64,000 nucleotides of DNA from Brachypodius melanocephalos (Eukaryota; Chordata; Aves; Passeriformes; Pycnonotidae), in contig VZSR01001685.1 in assembly GCA_013398615.1 (NCBI GenBank), positions 27,721,192 through 27,785,191 on the forward strand. Direction: 5' to 3'. Both the position numbers and the translations under genes were made by a program. The notes under the pieces are model-generated. The model saw only the letters and a program-made list of their open reading frames with translations, did no database searches and was not told where the DNA came from. Each line of letters begins with the position of its first letter. Positions within the stretch are counted from its first letter, which is position 1. Positions 52,680 through 64,000 of this stretch are shown in pieces.

Positions 52680-53473
52680 TGTCATAACAAGACTAGCAAA
52701 TTCTCTTGGTTTGGAAAGACAGGTGTCTGCCAAGAAAAGCCAGAGCTTCCCTTGGAATGGAGAATGTAAACCCCNNNNNNNNNNNNNNNNNNNNNNNNNN
52801 NNNNNNNNNNNNNNNNNNNNNNNNNNNNNNNNNNNNNNNNNNNNNNNNNNNNNNNNNNNNNNNNNNNNNNNNNNAGGAATATTAAAAATAAAAAAGTAGT
52901 AGTACAAAAAAGCAAAGAAGAAAAAAAGAAAACACTGAGAGTCAGAAAATAACCTGACCCCTGTTGGTCAGGGTGTTGGCAGCAGTCCAATTAAGTCCTC
53001 CTGGAGTGACAGATGTGGATCTGCTGAGGTAATGAACCTGTAGAAGGGTGTAGTTTTCCTCTGAAGGTCCAATGGTGGTGAGATGGATCCAGTCTTCCTC
53101 TGGGAGTCCAGTGGAAACACACTGCCTCTGGTGTGCTGAATCTCAGTTTATAGCCACGTAGGAATGCTTGGTTCCTCCCACTGGGTGGAGCATCTCACAA
53201 TGGGATGATGTCATTTTATCAGTCATGCAGTGAGCCTTAATGGCCCATTAACAGAAGACACCCCCCCTGGAGGGATGATAGGTTGTGGAAGAGATAAGGA
53301 ACACTGCCTCACCTGGTTTTAACAGCAGGCCCATGAACAGAACACACCCAGACCCTCCCCCCTGGAGTTATGAGGAATGCGTCACAAAAGAGAAAAACAC
53401 CTCCCCAGCCAGCTCCAACAGATGGTAATAGAATGGATACTTTTGGTTACATCTTGCATTGCAACTCAAGACA
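52680..53473 (-). mobile_element. Songbird ERVL-type solo LTR (interrupted by gap)
   Basis: Blocks on both sides of the gap match the order of a passerine endogenous retrovirus LTR as I remember it: 'attctcttggtttggaaaga' (52699-52718) and 'aatgtaaacccc' on the left; 'ctgttggtcagggtgttggc' (52961-52980), 'gtagaagggtgtagttttcc', 'ggagcatctcacaatgggatgatg' and 'cattaacagaagac' on the right. The candidate ends are TGTC and GACA, a usual LTR terminal inverted pair. A TATAAA on the minus strand (53147-53152) suggests minus orientation. No internal viral genes are visible and no clear target duplication flanks it, so the ends are approximate. ERVL assignment is tentative. Confidence 0.65.
52775..52874. 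other. Assembly gap (exactly 100 N)
   Basis: A run of exactly 100 N, a length often used as a placeholder for a gap of unknown size. It lies inside the LTR, so the true missing length could be more or less than 100. Confidence 0.98.
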
Positions 53474-54476
53474 CAAACACACCACAGCACTGTGAAAAGC
53501 AATACCTTGATATTCTAATGGAAGAAAAGTAAAGCCAAATCTTATCCTCAGAACTAGAGAAAACCAAAATTATTTTTTTCAGAAAAAAAAGCAGTTGTAT
53601 GACATTCATGTGTACCCATCCACTCCTTTGGAACTCTTTCATAGCTTTTGCTACATATTATTTTTTCCTCAGTGTATCTGAATATTTCTTCGTTCTTCAG
53701 ACTACCTCAGAAAAGTATCATTACCATTAGTGCCTCAATTTAATATATCATATTACAAGAATTCCTGAATAATACACAGGTAGCCATAGTTTATTTTCCA
53801 GTAAGGTGTTTTTTACAACATGTTGATCTTGACAGCTTTCCTGACTTGAAGAAAATAAGATTGTCAGAATTTGGGAAAGAAGATCAGGAAAATCTATCAA
53901 ATATATTGCCTGTATGGTATTCATTTGTGAGTGAAGGATACTTTTTCTCAGGCAGAAGACACAAATGGATGCAGCATACTGATGCTAGCATTGCGTTGTG
54001 TATAGAGGTACTCTCCTGCTCTGGTATGTTAGAAGCTTATTAACGTTTTATAGTCTTTCTTTCCAAGGACATCATGAAATAGGCTGTAATTAATTCAGCA
54101 TGAACATTCAGAAATGAAACGATTCAAAGTCGGGAAATGCAAGTTTAAAAAAAGGCTAAAAAGCTTTTCTGTTTTCATTTTGATGCCAGTAGAGAGATAT
54201 ATTAGACCCCAGATTGTTCAGTTTATTTTTGCACTTAGTTTCATGAAATGTAATTGAAATTCTCATGAGAAAGGCAAATGCATTTGGCCCAGTGTGTTTT
54301 TGAACAGAGTATTGTGAGAAAATGATACAGATACTTAAACGCATCTCCGAATTCTCTACAAAGATGTAATTTTCCACATATATCAAATTTCATGCATATT
54401 GATTGTCACTAGACAATTTTGAGAAAGGCACTTAGATTTAAAATGCTTTATTTTGACTTCATGTTCCTTTTTAAGA

Positions 54477-54517
54477 TTTGACTCAGCAGAAGACAGGCTT
54501 TGATTCAGCAGAAGACA
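54477..54517. repeat. 22-bp tandem duplication
   Basis: 'tttgactcagcagaagaca' and 'tttgattcagcagaagaca' occur at an offset of 22 bp with one mismatch. Confidence 0.9.
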
Positions 54518-57510
54518 TCACTGCTTCTAAAGCAAGATCATCCTGATTTTTACAGCCCATGTGGTCAAGTCTACATGGCCAGCACTTTACCATTACATTA
54601 TTATATTTTTTATAACTATACATGGACAAATGTACAAACGCTCAACAAAATGAGGCAATAATTATCACTATGAAAAGCTGTTTTTATCATTGTGCTGAAC
54701 TGCTCCAATAGGAGCACACAAATGAATTCATCTCAGTCATTTTAAGATGCTGAAGACATAAAAACCCCTTCATTTTTTTCCCTTCAGTTCAAAATGGATA
54801 AATGTATTTTTTCTGTCTTGTTCTGAAACATCATAATTCTGTCCCAAAACCATCCTTAACATCACCCAGAATGGACAGCATTTAGTCTGACTTCAATCTA
54901 AGTCATAATTCAAGTATTTTATGATTTGCAAGGTGTGGAAATGAGAATTAACAAGACTTTTTCCAGCTTCCAAAAAAATTACAAAGGTTTACAATTCAAG
55001 TCAATACACAGCTATTAGCATTAATTATTGATGTGATTAATATTAATGTTACTGATTATGAAGGGGTGTTTGAGTAATTTTTAGATGTCTATAACCACTA
55101 TGAATTCCACCTTTTGTCCTTCACACCTATTTATAACTGGATGCTTAGCATTCAAGTAGACTTATCTAAAAAGCAGAAAATACTATCTTCAAAAGTTAAA
55201 ATTAGTTGTAGATCAATTTTCCTGAATACAATGGTATAAGGTGATCCTAAATCAATTTCCATCTATTTGGGAAGACTGCCCTTTGAATTTTCCAGCTTCT
55301 GTCTAATTTCACATGAATCTGGCATGTTCTTTCAGGGTCTGAAGATCCAAGTATTGCCTTTTATTAACTAACTAGGAAGATACTGGAGGTAACTAAGCAC
55401 ACATCAGTTATTTTATGTTTTCTGCTTGTGTATAAATCTCTCCCTTTTATCATTTTAATTGACTTTCAAGTAGGCTTCTAATCAGTTAAGAAAGCTTCCT
55501 TAGTCTGACTGTGGGTAGACAGTATGCAGTCAAACCACTGTGCAGGATTTGCTGACTCAGAGTTGTGTTCAAGATATTACAGGCAAACAGAGTCACCCTT
55601 CACCTCCCCATGGGAAATGCCCTTCCATCATCTCATGCACCATAATTTCAGGCAGCTTAGGCCTTTAGAAAGTGCCAGGTGCTCTAGATTGACAAGACCT
55701 GACTGAAGGTTCAGTGGAAAAAATTGTAGGAAAAGGAGATAGAAAAAGGAAGTACCTTACAAAACTGCGTCCCAGAACCATTTGTGCCCAAGAAAAATAG
55801 GACAGTGATAGCAGATCCAGTAAATAAACAGTATTTGCTTGCTCAGGTTGTAGAGTTACAATGAAAATTTCATTTACTGGAATTTTTTTTTTTTCACTTG
55901 TAACCTGACATTTGAACAGACAGAAAATAAATGCCTATTTCATGTATTATGAATCTGGTCAAAATGTTGCTCAGATGTTCACATTAGAGAAAATTTTTCA
56001 ATGGTATGGCTAAAGCACTTTGACTATACATTCCTAATTTTACCTCAGATGCACCATTTCTCTAAATAAAGAATATTTAGTAGCATAAAGTCCTCATCCT
56101 AAACAAGTCCTGACAATAAAAATTATGACTTTACCTCCCAACCTCACTCCCACACACATGGAAACAAAAACTCCTCATTCCAAATGACAAGAAGAAAGGA
56201 GATTAAAAGTGAAGTTGTCCATCAGGATGCACTATTTGTATTTTGCCCCCTGAGGACATGCTGCATCACTACTACAAGTGCTGTTCTCCTGACTTCTCAG
56301 CACCAGTTACAAAGTCCAGACTCCCAATGTGCCCTGCCAGAATTTTCTGTTCTCTTTGCAATTAACTGTTCATCATGGCTTAATGGTGGGTCACAGAAGG
56401 TCCAAAATGAAGGGATAAAGAAGCCAGAAAGGAATACGCTTTAAAAGTTTCTCCGTGGCTTTTTGCTCACTCTCTTTTTGATGTTTCAAATTTGCCTGGA
56501 CAAAGTGCTATGGTTCTGAGAACTGGACAGAAGTGCTGCTACAATTAGAAGATTGTTTTCTTTTTAACAGCATAAAGCCTTTACTTTCTACTTTGTAGGG
56601 GAAAAAAATCTGATTGAAAAGATTTTAAAATTTTAATGTTGTCCCCTTGCTCTAAATTTCCAGTGACAGTATTTGCATTTTTAGAAGACCAATTTCGCAT
56701 TGAAATACATTTATTAATCAATATTAGACATTTTGTTACAATTCTTAATAATTTTATTCGCCAGTAGTTTTAAAAGGCCTTAATAAAATATATAAAAGGA
56801 AACTAAACAGCACAGAAAAACTCTAAGAAGCCCTGCCTGAGTCAGACACAGCAGCTTTTACAGAGAACCTGCCCATTCAGAACTCCATGCTCCTTCAGCA
56901 ATCTTTGAAACAGAAGCTTAAGCTGTCAGACCCTGATTAGCGTTTTAATTTAAATCCTCTGATCCTCACGACTAATAAAAATTTGTTTGGAGCAAATAAA
57001 GATACAAACGTACCACAAGTGGTATTGCTCCAACTTTGCCACTTGAGGGCAGTGATTTCGTGTCCTGTAATAAAATGGTAATTCAGCAGCAATTTCCCAT
57101 GTTGGCACTTAGGCTGTTTGGAGCCAAAACTGCCGCTGATACACTGAAACTGAAAACAAACACAAATTACCTCTTTTGAATGGTTAATTTGATCTGAAAT
57201 TCATCTCAGTCAAGCTTTGGGAGAGAAAGCTAATAAGCTGTGGCAAAATCCGTAATCATGGGATAAGTGCTCAAATGAGAATTCAAAAAAGGAACAATTT
57301 AAAGGATAGTGGGAAAAATTAGATGGTTTCAATCAACTGAGTCTCAAACATTTGTCCTGAAGTATGTAATGCTCTTAAAAGCAAATATAAGTGCCTTATA
57401 TTACACGTACACTGCAATAAAATGCTGAAGGATTTGCCCTGAAGCAACCTCAGCATTGTTAGCAGTTGTGGTTGAACAAAATGAATAGAAGACGGGTGAC
57501 ATTCCTAAGG

Positions 57511-57528
57511 AAAAAAAAAAAAAAAAAA
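57511..57528. repeat. Poly(A) tract
   Basis: Eighteen consecutive A, followed after a G by a further A run. Confidence 0.9.
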
Positions 57529-59175
57529 GAAAAAAGTGAAAACCATGTGGGAGATCTTGGGAGCAAGGCAAAATAAGGAGAGGAAAAAACATTGTAGATT
57601 AGCCATCTCAATTCAGTTCTATAAAATACTGACAAACAATAAAGAAATTTGTAAGCACTTGAAAAATGCAAAGGAAAGGAGGAGGTGCCGACCTAGGCTG
57701 CCTAGATAAAAATCTTGTCACACCAACTTAATTGTCATCCATGACAGAATACAGGGTCTCATGAAAAAGCAAGGAGAACTGAGTGCAATATATATCTTGG
57801 CTTTTTTCACATCAACAATAGCTTGGATAGCTTTAGTGAAAAAATGTTATGAAATCATGGTTTAGCTAAAGTCATAATCTAGAAGAAGCACGCTTGAAAA
57901 TATGTACATAAAGAAAGGTTATAAAATAATTTACAGTTTCAACAGTAGGACATATTTTGGATTTCCCATTGATTCTGCCACTGCATTTAACCAACACTCC
58001 TGCTCTGCTCTCATTCAAAAGTCCCCTCCAGCCACTGTCTGATGGAGTTAATTCAAACACATGATTGTCCTGAATTACTCTGCGAGGCCCACACTCTACG
58101 CTTCCAGATTCTTTTTCAAAATGTGTTTCTGCTTTACTCTTAGACTCATTCATCCACAGAAAACAACCCTCCTTTTAGCCTACATGCTTTTAGTCTCTCT
58201 GCATTACAATCCCCACAAATCTTGCATATCTTGACAGAGAGTTGAACACATGCCATTTGCAATTAATCCACGTTATGTAACTTAAATTCTGTATACTTTT
58301 ACATTGAGACACTCATTTAAATTAAAGGGCTTCTTTCTGATTTCTATTTTTTTTAAATTTTCAGTCGATAGATACACTGTTTTGCAAAACAACCAAAGTC
58401 AATTTTTAAGCAAACTCAGGTTTTGCAGCAATTAATGGACTGCTCCCTTTGCACACGCTTCTTCACACCATGAGTGTGAAGTGAAACCCTTGTATGCACT
58501 CTGTGATAAATGTAAACTACACATGTATCCAGTGAGGACTGTACTTGGATTCCATCATTCCATCCTTTTCTCTACACTGAAGCTACTGTAAAAGCCTTAT
58601 TGACACCTCCTATTGCCCACAAGAAAGCAGCAACAGGAGGTGAATGGATGACAGAGAGTCCTTCTGACAGTGACAATAACTGCTCTGAATTTTGAATCTT
58701 ACTGTAGCTTTAAAAAGTTCCACTTTGGCTTAAATCAGTTTCAACCACTATTTTGAAAGAAGAGTAGTAATAAATCTTACTAAAATACTAATATTGTGCT
58801 GAAAAGACAAATGCTTTTCTTACTACAGAGAAACCAGATTCTTCAATATGAATTAGACTATAGTAAAGGTGTTCAGTTTTTTATATTTCTTAAATGACCT
58901 TCAGAAAATCTCTTGAAAGAACAGAAGAAAGCTTGTGACAGTGTGAGTGCCATAAGCATCTGAAAGGCTGAGCAGATCTTGATTGAAGGCAGCATCACAT
59001 TTATTGACACTGCAGATATCTCCTCTTCAAAAGGACTCAGGGATCTTACAAAGTGTGGTCAAGTTGATGGGATTCATATTGTACTTGGAACTTCCATTTA
59101 ATCTGAAGCAGGGATATTATTAAAATCTGTATTGTATTTGCAATGGTAGACTATCAAGGTTATCCAGAACATTGG

Positions 59176-59250
59176 AAGGGAAGCAGGTAGGGAGGCAGAA
59201 ATGGAGGCAGAAAGGGAGACATGGAGGCAGGGAAGCAGTGAGAGAGCATG
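59176..59250. repeat. Purine-rich GGAGGCAGAAA-type minisatellite
   Basis: About four imperfect units of the form ggaggcagaaa/ggagacatgga over 75 bases, almost all purine on the plus strand. Confidence 0.7.
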
Positions 59251-59689
59251 GGACAAGAGAGAAATTGTTTGGTTTTCATCTTGTTATCCCACACCAAAAT
59301 AATTTAATGTAATCTAGCCATAAGACTGAGAGCTACATGGTTTTAGCAGGACACCAGAATGCAAACCAGTGCAGCAATGGCTGGACATTACTGCCTTACC
59401 CAGGAAAGACTTTAGCACTGCTATTTTAAAGAATTATAGTTTCTGAGCTGACCCAGTTATACTGATTCATTGCTCAGTGGCTCATAGTGGTTTTAAATGT
59501 AGTTTGCAATCTTCTTTGAGACGAAGGAGGGTGACTGTTAAACATAGGAAGATAACTTCTGAAATATCTGAAAAGAGGTGGGGAAGCATTTTGAGCACAG
59601 ATAGTCAGCCCGACCATACAGCCTACATTGTTTAAACACTCTGAAATTCAGCCAGAGTATTTAAACAATTTAAATTCAATCAGGGTTGC

Positions 59690-60362
59690 CCCATCCTAGA
59701 TGCAGAATCCAGCACGCGCTTTTGTTAAACTTCACACAACTGGCAATTGTCCATACCTTTAATTTTTCTCACTGCTGGGCCTCTCTGCTCTCAAGCGCGT
59801 TGACAGCTCCTTCTAATTTGGTGTTGTCAGCAAACTCAGTATTCCTTTAAGTCCTGCCTCCACATCACTTATTAAGACATTGAAAAGGACAGGGCTGAGG
59901 ATGGAGCCCTGCAGAACCCCACTGGTGACAGGTCCCCAGCCTGATGCCACCCCATTCCCTATAACCCTTTGTGCCCCACCTGCCAGCCAGTTGCTCACCC
60001 ATCCCATGATGTGTTTATCCAGCTGTGGGATGGACAGTTTGTTCAGTAAGGCACTGTAAGAGACAGCATCAAAACCTTTGCTGAAGTCCAAAAATATTAC
60101 AACTACTGGCTTTCCTTGATCAGCTGAGTGGGTTATCCTGTTGTAAAAGGAAATTCAACGGGCAGGACTTTCCCCTCAGGAAGTTGGGCTGACTGTGACA
60201 AATGACTGCGTTGTTCTTCAGGTGTTTTTCAATACCTCCTAGAATAATCTCTTCCATGATTTTCCAGGCACTGAAGTGAGACTGACAGGCCTGTAGTTTC
60301 TGGGGTGCTCCTTGCCCTTCTTGATAATCAGAACACTAGCAAGTTTGCAGTATTGACAACGG
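59690..60362 (-). mobile_element. CR1 LINE fragment with reverse transcriptase core
   Basis: Minus-strand translation at 59813-60091 gives DFSKGFDAVSYSALLNKL, WVSNWLAGGAQRVI, VTSGVLQGSILSPVLFN and LISDVEAG, the palm and fingers of the CR1 reverse transcriptase. The usual SGVPQG reads SGVLQG here. After a frameshift near 59835 the next block reads EFADNTKLEGAV, so the catalytic FADD box has become FADN, losing one of the two metal-binding aspartates. KFNKSACWILHLGW follows after a stop. The antisense of the upstream part extends to about 60360. Both the 5' end and the 3' UTR are missing. Clearly dead. Confidence 0.92.
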
Positions 60363-63356
60363 GCTGTTTTATTACATTTCTAATTTTCATAATGACTTAA
60401 TTTGCAGTTACTTTTGATGTAAATTATGGTGCTTTTTGACATAAATACTTTGACATCAAGTTCTTACTGCATTTGGGTTATTGTATATTAATACAATATT
60501 AATATGTATAATAGTATTGTATTATGTAGGTATATTCTTGTGTATCTATTTAGGAGAAATAGAGCTAACTGCAAGTCATGTGATAGAAAGGTATTCAGTT
60601 TTTAGTAAAACAGATACATCAGCATCACTAATTTGAAGGCATTCTTTCTCTCCAGGATATTCCAAGAAATCTTGTATGATTGCTTTAGGTCGTTAGCTAA
60701 TGTAAGTCTAAATTATCTTTGGATGGGATTCAGCAATTCTGAAGTGGAGTAATGCATGATCTAACATCAAGAAAATGTGGGCAAATTATCCATTGCCCAA
60801 AGAAATGTGTAACTTACAGTATGTAAATAAGACCACATGCCTCCTATAGAAAGTCGATCAAAACACTGATTTCAGAAAGAATTCAGAATTTCAGATTGCA
60901 CTAATAAGGCAAAGGGCACAGCTGGACAAATGCACCAACCACCCAAACATTTGTATTTTACCAGCCTTTTTCATTCCCTTGTCTCCCTATTTTCCACATT
61001 TGCTCCTCCGCAAATCTCCTAAATCCCTCCCTTTTCGTCTTCAGTTCCTGCCTGGAATCCCATGTCTATTGTCTCATCACATGATGCTCTTCCTCTGCAT
61101 CCCATCATGTGTCCCATCACAAGGCACTGACCCCTCTTAGTCTGAAAAGTGGAGACCTACTCCCAGTGAGTCATGATGATGGATTTTATGCCTGGATACT
61201 GGGGCCGGGGCTCTCCTGGGGCAGCCATCAGCTTTGTGAGATATTACTCTGCAAATTAATGGAGAACAAAAACAAATATTCACTTCTAGCTAATTGTCCA
61301 TTTCCTACACAGAAAAATGCACTATAAGTCATAAAATGATCCTGCCAGTGATGTAATACTACATTTCATATTTCTTTCTCATCTTCCAAAATTTCAGGAT
61401 AATGGGAGCAATGTCATTTTGCTAGCTTTAGACACTTAGAAAAGTTATGCGTGTCCCTTTATCTTTACAGCTGAAAGCAGTTTAAAATGTTTTGTTACTT
61501 TCCAAAACTGAATTTATCCCTAGAGAAGAAACTGCAATTTTTAGTCTCACTAAAGATGAAGAAGATGGATTGGAAGAAACTTTCCATGACTGAGAACCAT
61601 TTCCATTTATTTAATGACATAATGCATTGATAGTTAAGCACCAAAAGAAAGTTGATGGCAAAATATTTTTTCACAAATTTAATATACCTTAAGCAACATG
61701 GTATATGCACAGGTCTCTAACAGCTGCTTTAATATCATGGTTCATTTGACATCACAACAGACATACTATGAATATTACATTTCTCAATCTTTGAGAAAGT
61801 TACAAAAGTATAATCTCATATACTTTCCTGTAACAGTGAAGGGGGGTCCAGGCTTGCACTTTTCAAGAAATTGCTGATAATAAAATGAGCTTAAAATGTC
61901 AACATGGGCTTAGACCACAACGAGTGCTTTTGGCTTTCTGCGCAAATAGGCACTTTTTCTTGTTTCTGACATTATCTTGGATATATTCTAATTTTTCCAT
62001 TTTAACACTCCTTCTTTGAATACTAAAGGCTGCAGAATATCACATCAATCCATTAGTTTCTGCATAAAAAAAATCAATTCCTAAAAACAATTGTCAGCTC
62101 CTGAGTGAAAGAACTGAAGTGTGGATGAATTCCAATAGCTACGCCCTGTGCAAACTGCATTTTCACAGCAAGTCAACTACACTGCTCTTAATAAATCTCT
62201 TTGCAAAAATTATAATAAAATAGCAGTCAAGGTTTGGAGAATCCAACTAAATGTTTCTTACTTCCTATTACAGACACACAGGCATATGAACCAGAAGCAT
62301 AATAGTAAAATTAGTATATTAGGATATGTTTCACCACAAAAGAATTAATGTCTTTCTTGTTAATTAATAAATAAAAATAATTAATACCATGGCATATTAG
62401 CTTTAGAACATTTACAAATTTTTATTTAGTACATTTGCAAGCTAACTACTAAGGATGTTTTAGCATCACTTTTCCACATTAATTAAGTTTGGCTATGTTT
62501 TCTGTAATTTTCACATGGTATATATTAGAAAATATCACATGCATTTAGACAAACAAAGACAAAACTAAATTTTATCAACAGATTAAGGATTATTAAACAT
62601 GGTGCAAGATATATAACTGTTGAGTATAGTTGGTAAATATATGCATCAATAATTGTCTAGAAATAACTCAAAATTTTGCTGTACTTATGTTACTGTTTCT
62701 ATGGTCTCATCTGAGCTTGAGGATTCTCTTTTTGTATGATATCAATATATATTCTACTGGCTCTTGCAGTTGGAGCAATCCTTTGTAGTTACACTACCAT
62801 ATTACAGACATTGGCATTGGACGATCTCATGTTGACTGGTGTGATTTTGGCAACACGACTTTCATGGATTCCAAATATGACCTTTGCATCTTTTTGTTGC
62901 AGATTCTATTTTCTGAATTGGAAATTGGCTTGGGGGTTTGTTTGGGGGTTTTTTGGTTGTTTTGTTTGTTTGTTTGTTTGTTGTTCTTTGTGGGTTTTTT
63001 TTGTATTCTCTCACAGTCATGCTAGCCAAGAATTTAACTTTGTTCAGTAACTTTCCAAGTGGGTTGACAAATTTACTTTGCTTGGCAAATTCAAATGACT
63101 TGGATAAAAAAATAGTTCTTTGTGTTTGAGACCTAGGACAAGCCATAACCTGATCTTTTATAAAACCCCCAGCATTCTTGCATTGCTAGGCCAGCTGTAT
63201 TCTCGCTCTATCTTGCTTTTATACAGTCTTTAAAAAGGTCCAATTTATGTATGGCATTCTGGTTTTTCAACTTACTGAAAAAAAAATTAAGAAGGAATCA
63301 AACCCAAAGTGCATACGAAATGTTTGGCAGTTCTAGATGAGTCAAAACTCAGAGTA
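60363..63356. other. Gene-free AT-rich stretch
   Basis: No gene recognised. It holds a (GTTT)n low-complexity tract (62931-63003). The 104-codon plus-strand frame at 62736-63050 is hydrophobic but runs through this tract, and is treated as chance. Confidence 0.5.
62931..63003. repeat. (GTTT)n / GT-rich low-complexity tract
   Basis: Five or more GTTT units flanked by G5 runs and T runs, seen directly. Confidence 0.9.
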
Positions 63357-63503
63357 TCATAGAATCACAGAATGGCTGGGGTTGAAAGAGAATTCTGGAG
63401 GTCATCTGGTTACAGTCCCTGCTAAAGCAGAGTCACCTGAAGCAGGATTGCATCCAGGCAGGTTTTAGTAACTCCAGAGAAGACCCCCACAGCCTCTTTC
63501 CTT
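63357..63503 (-). mobile_element. CR1 LINE 3' end
   Basis: The plus strand begins 'catagaatcacagaatggct', the reverse complement of the ATTCTRTG-repeat tail that ends CR1 elements. It continues 'ggaggtcatctggttacagt', 'cctgctaaagcagagtcacc', and then 'ccacagcctctttcc', where the match to CR1 stops. Only about 147 bases of 3' UTR remain, a strongly 5'-truncated insertion. Confidence 0.9.
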
Positions 63504-64000
63504 ATTCTCTTTGCTGCTGCCTCTCACTGTGTTCTCTAAAGGACAATCTGGTGTGATAACACACCATCCCTGCAGGGGTGAACAGCACCATGGTCCAAGC
63601 ACCAGCAACCGATGTGCCTGGACTGGAACCAGCCCTGCTGGGCAGGCTGTGAGCTCTGTGCTGGGCTGCATCTTCTCAGGCTATGTCCCATCCAGAGCCC
63701 GAGCTGGGGCTGGACAGAACTGAAGCTGCTACAGCCATGCAGCTGCACCTACACCAAGGCGGGGGGCTGCTTGCAAGTCAAGCACTTCACACTAAAAACG
63801 TGGTTTAAACAAGCACCCAAGGCCACCGCGTTCTCCTGCACCGCTGCTGGTTGCACTGCAGCCATCTCAACCTTCCATGAGCACGGCCACTGCTCAAGGT
63901 TACTCCTCAAGGTCCCAGCATCTGACACCCAAAACAAGGTAAATAATACTTCACATTAGGCCTAAAATATATTGTATGCTAAAGTAATTTACATATATCC
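63504..64000. other. GC-richer patch of unknown nature
   Basis: From about 63504 to 63940 the sequence is markedly richer in G and C than the rest of the window, and frames stay open on both strands (115 codons plus at 63612-63959; about 70 codons minus). I recognise no protein or repeat family. Cysteine- and tryptophan-rich translations fit chance in GC-rich DNA. It could be an unlisted repeat, an exon or a regulatory island. Confidence 0.4.

Larger units (their letters stand above)
53474..59689. other. Gene-free stretch
   Basis: About 6.2 kb without a recognised gene. An open frame of 93 codons on the minus strand (57872-58153) has protein-like composition but no recognised domain. The region 57060-57260 lacks repeats and is rich in homeodomain-type AT motifs, as conserved non-coding elements often are. 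Simple repeats are listed separately. Confidence 0.45.

Noticed and set aside
62736..63050. 104-codon hydrophobic plus-strand frame
   Set aside because: The second half is the (GTTT)n tract, and the first half resembles no known membrane protein.
1..64000. Prokaryotic or phage features, CRISPR arrays, operons, riboswitches
   Set aside because: No regularly spaced direct repeats, no long intergenic-free coding and no ribosome-binding context. The window is clearly vertebrate.

Overview
This window looks like intronic or intergenic DNA from a bird, most likely a songbird. It is AT-rich and CpG-poor, and it has no long open reading frame, operon, ribosomal or transfer RNA gene or CRISPR array. 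The organism call rests on the repeats. There are six recognisable CR1 LINE fragments, the standard avian retrotransposon. One LTR has the sequence layout of a passerine ERVL-type LTR. A seventh, far older CR1-like copy and a MIR-like core are also present. None of this could be checked against a database.

Layout: 1-14.4 kb is gene-poor AT-rich DNA with a MIR-like relic (2050-2152) and homopolymer tracts. At 14505-14674 on the minus strand there is one exon that aligns without gaps to the serine incorporator (SERINC) family, with intact splice sites. It is the only segment I can assign to a protein-coding gene family, and I found no partner exons. An exon-shaped but unrecognised segment lies 2.6 kb upstream on the same strand (17257-17397). 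A 5'-proximal CR1 fragment (17635-18810, plus) and a CR1 3' half (20236-21146, minus) follow. From 21 to 37 kb there is little apart from an ancient palindromic repeat and a 305-base assembly gap. At 37.3-38.5 kb a G-quadruplex-type motif precedes the very old CR1-like LINE. A CR1-Y-like fragment sits at 43.4-44.1 kb. At 47.5-47.7 kb a minus-strand segment looks like a last coding exon: acceptor, short open frame, stop and AATAAA. A CR1 fragment (52118-52572, plus) adjoins the LTR (about 52680-53473, minus), which contains a 100-N gap. Another CR1 (59690-60362, minus) keeps a reverse transcriptase core with an altered catalytic box. The window ends with a CR1 3' tail (63357-63503) and a GC-richer unidentified patch.

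No set of genes working together can be reconstructed. The most useful lead is the isolated, divergent SERINC-like exon. The other exon-like segments are hypotheses from splice signals and open frames only. Most long open frames in the window are chance frames or antisense of repeats.
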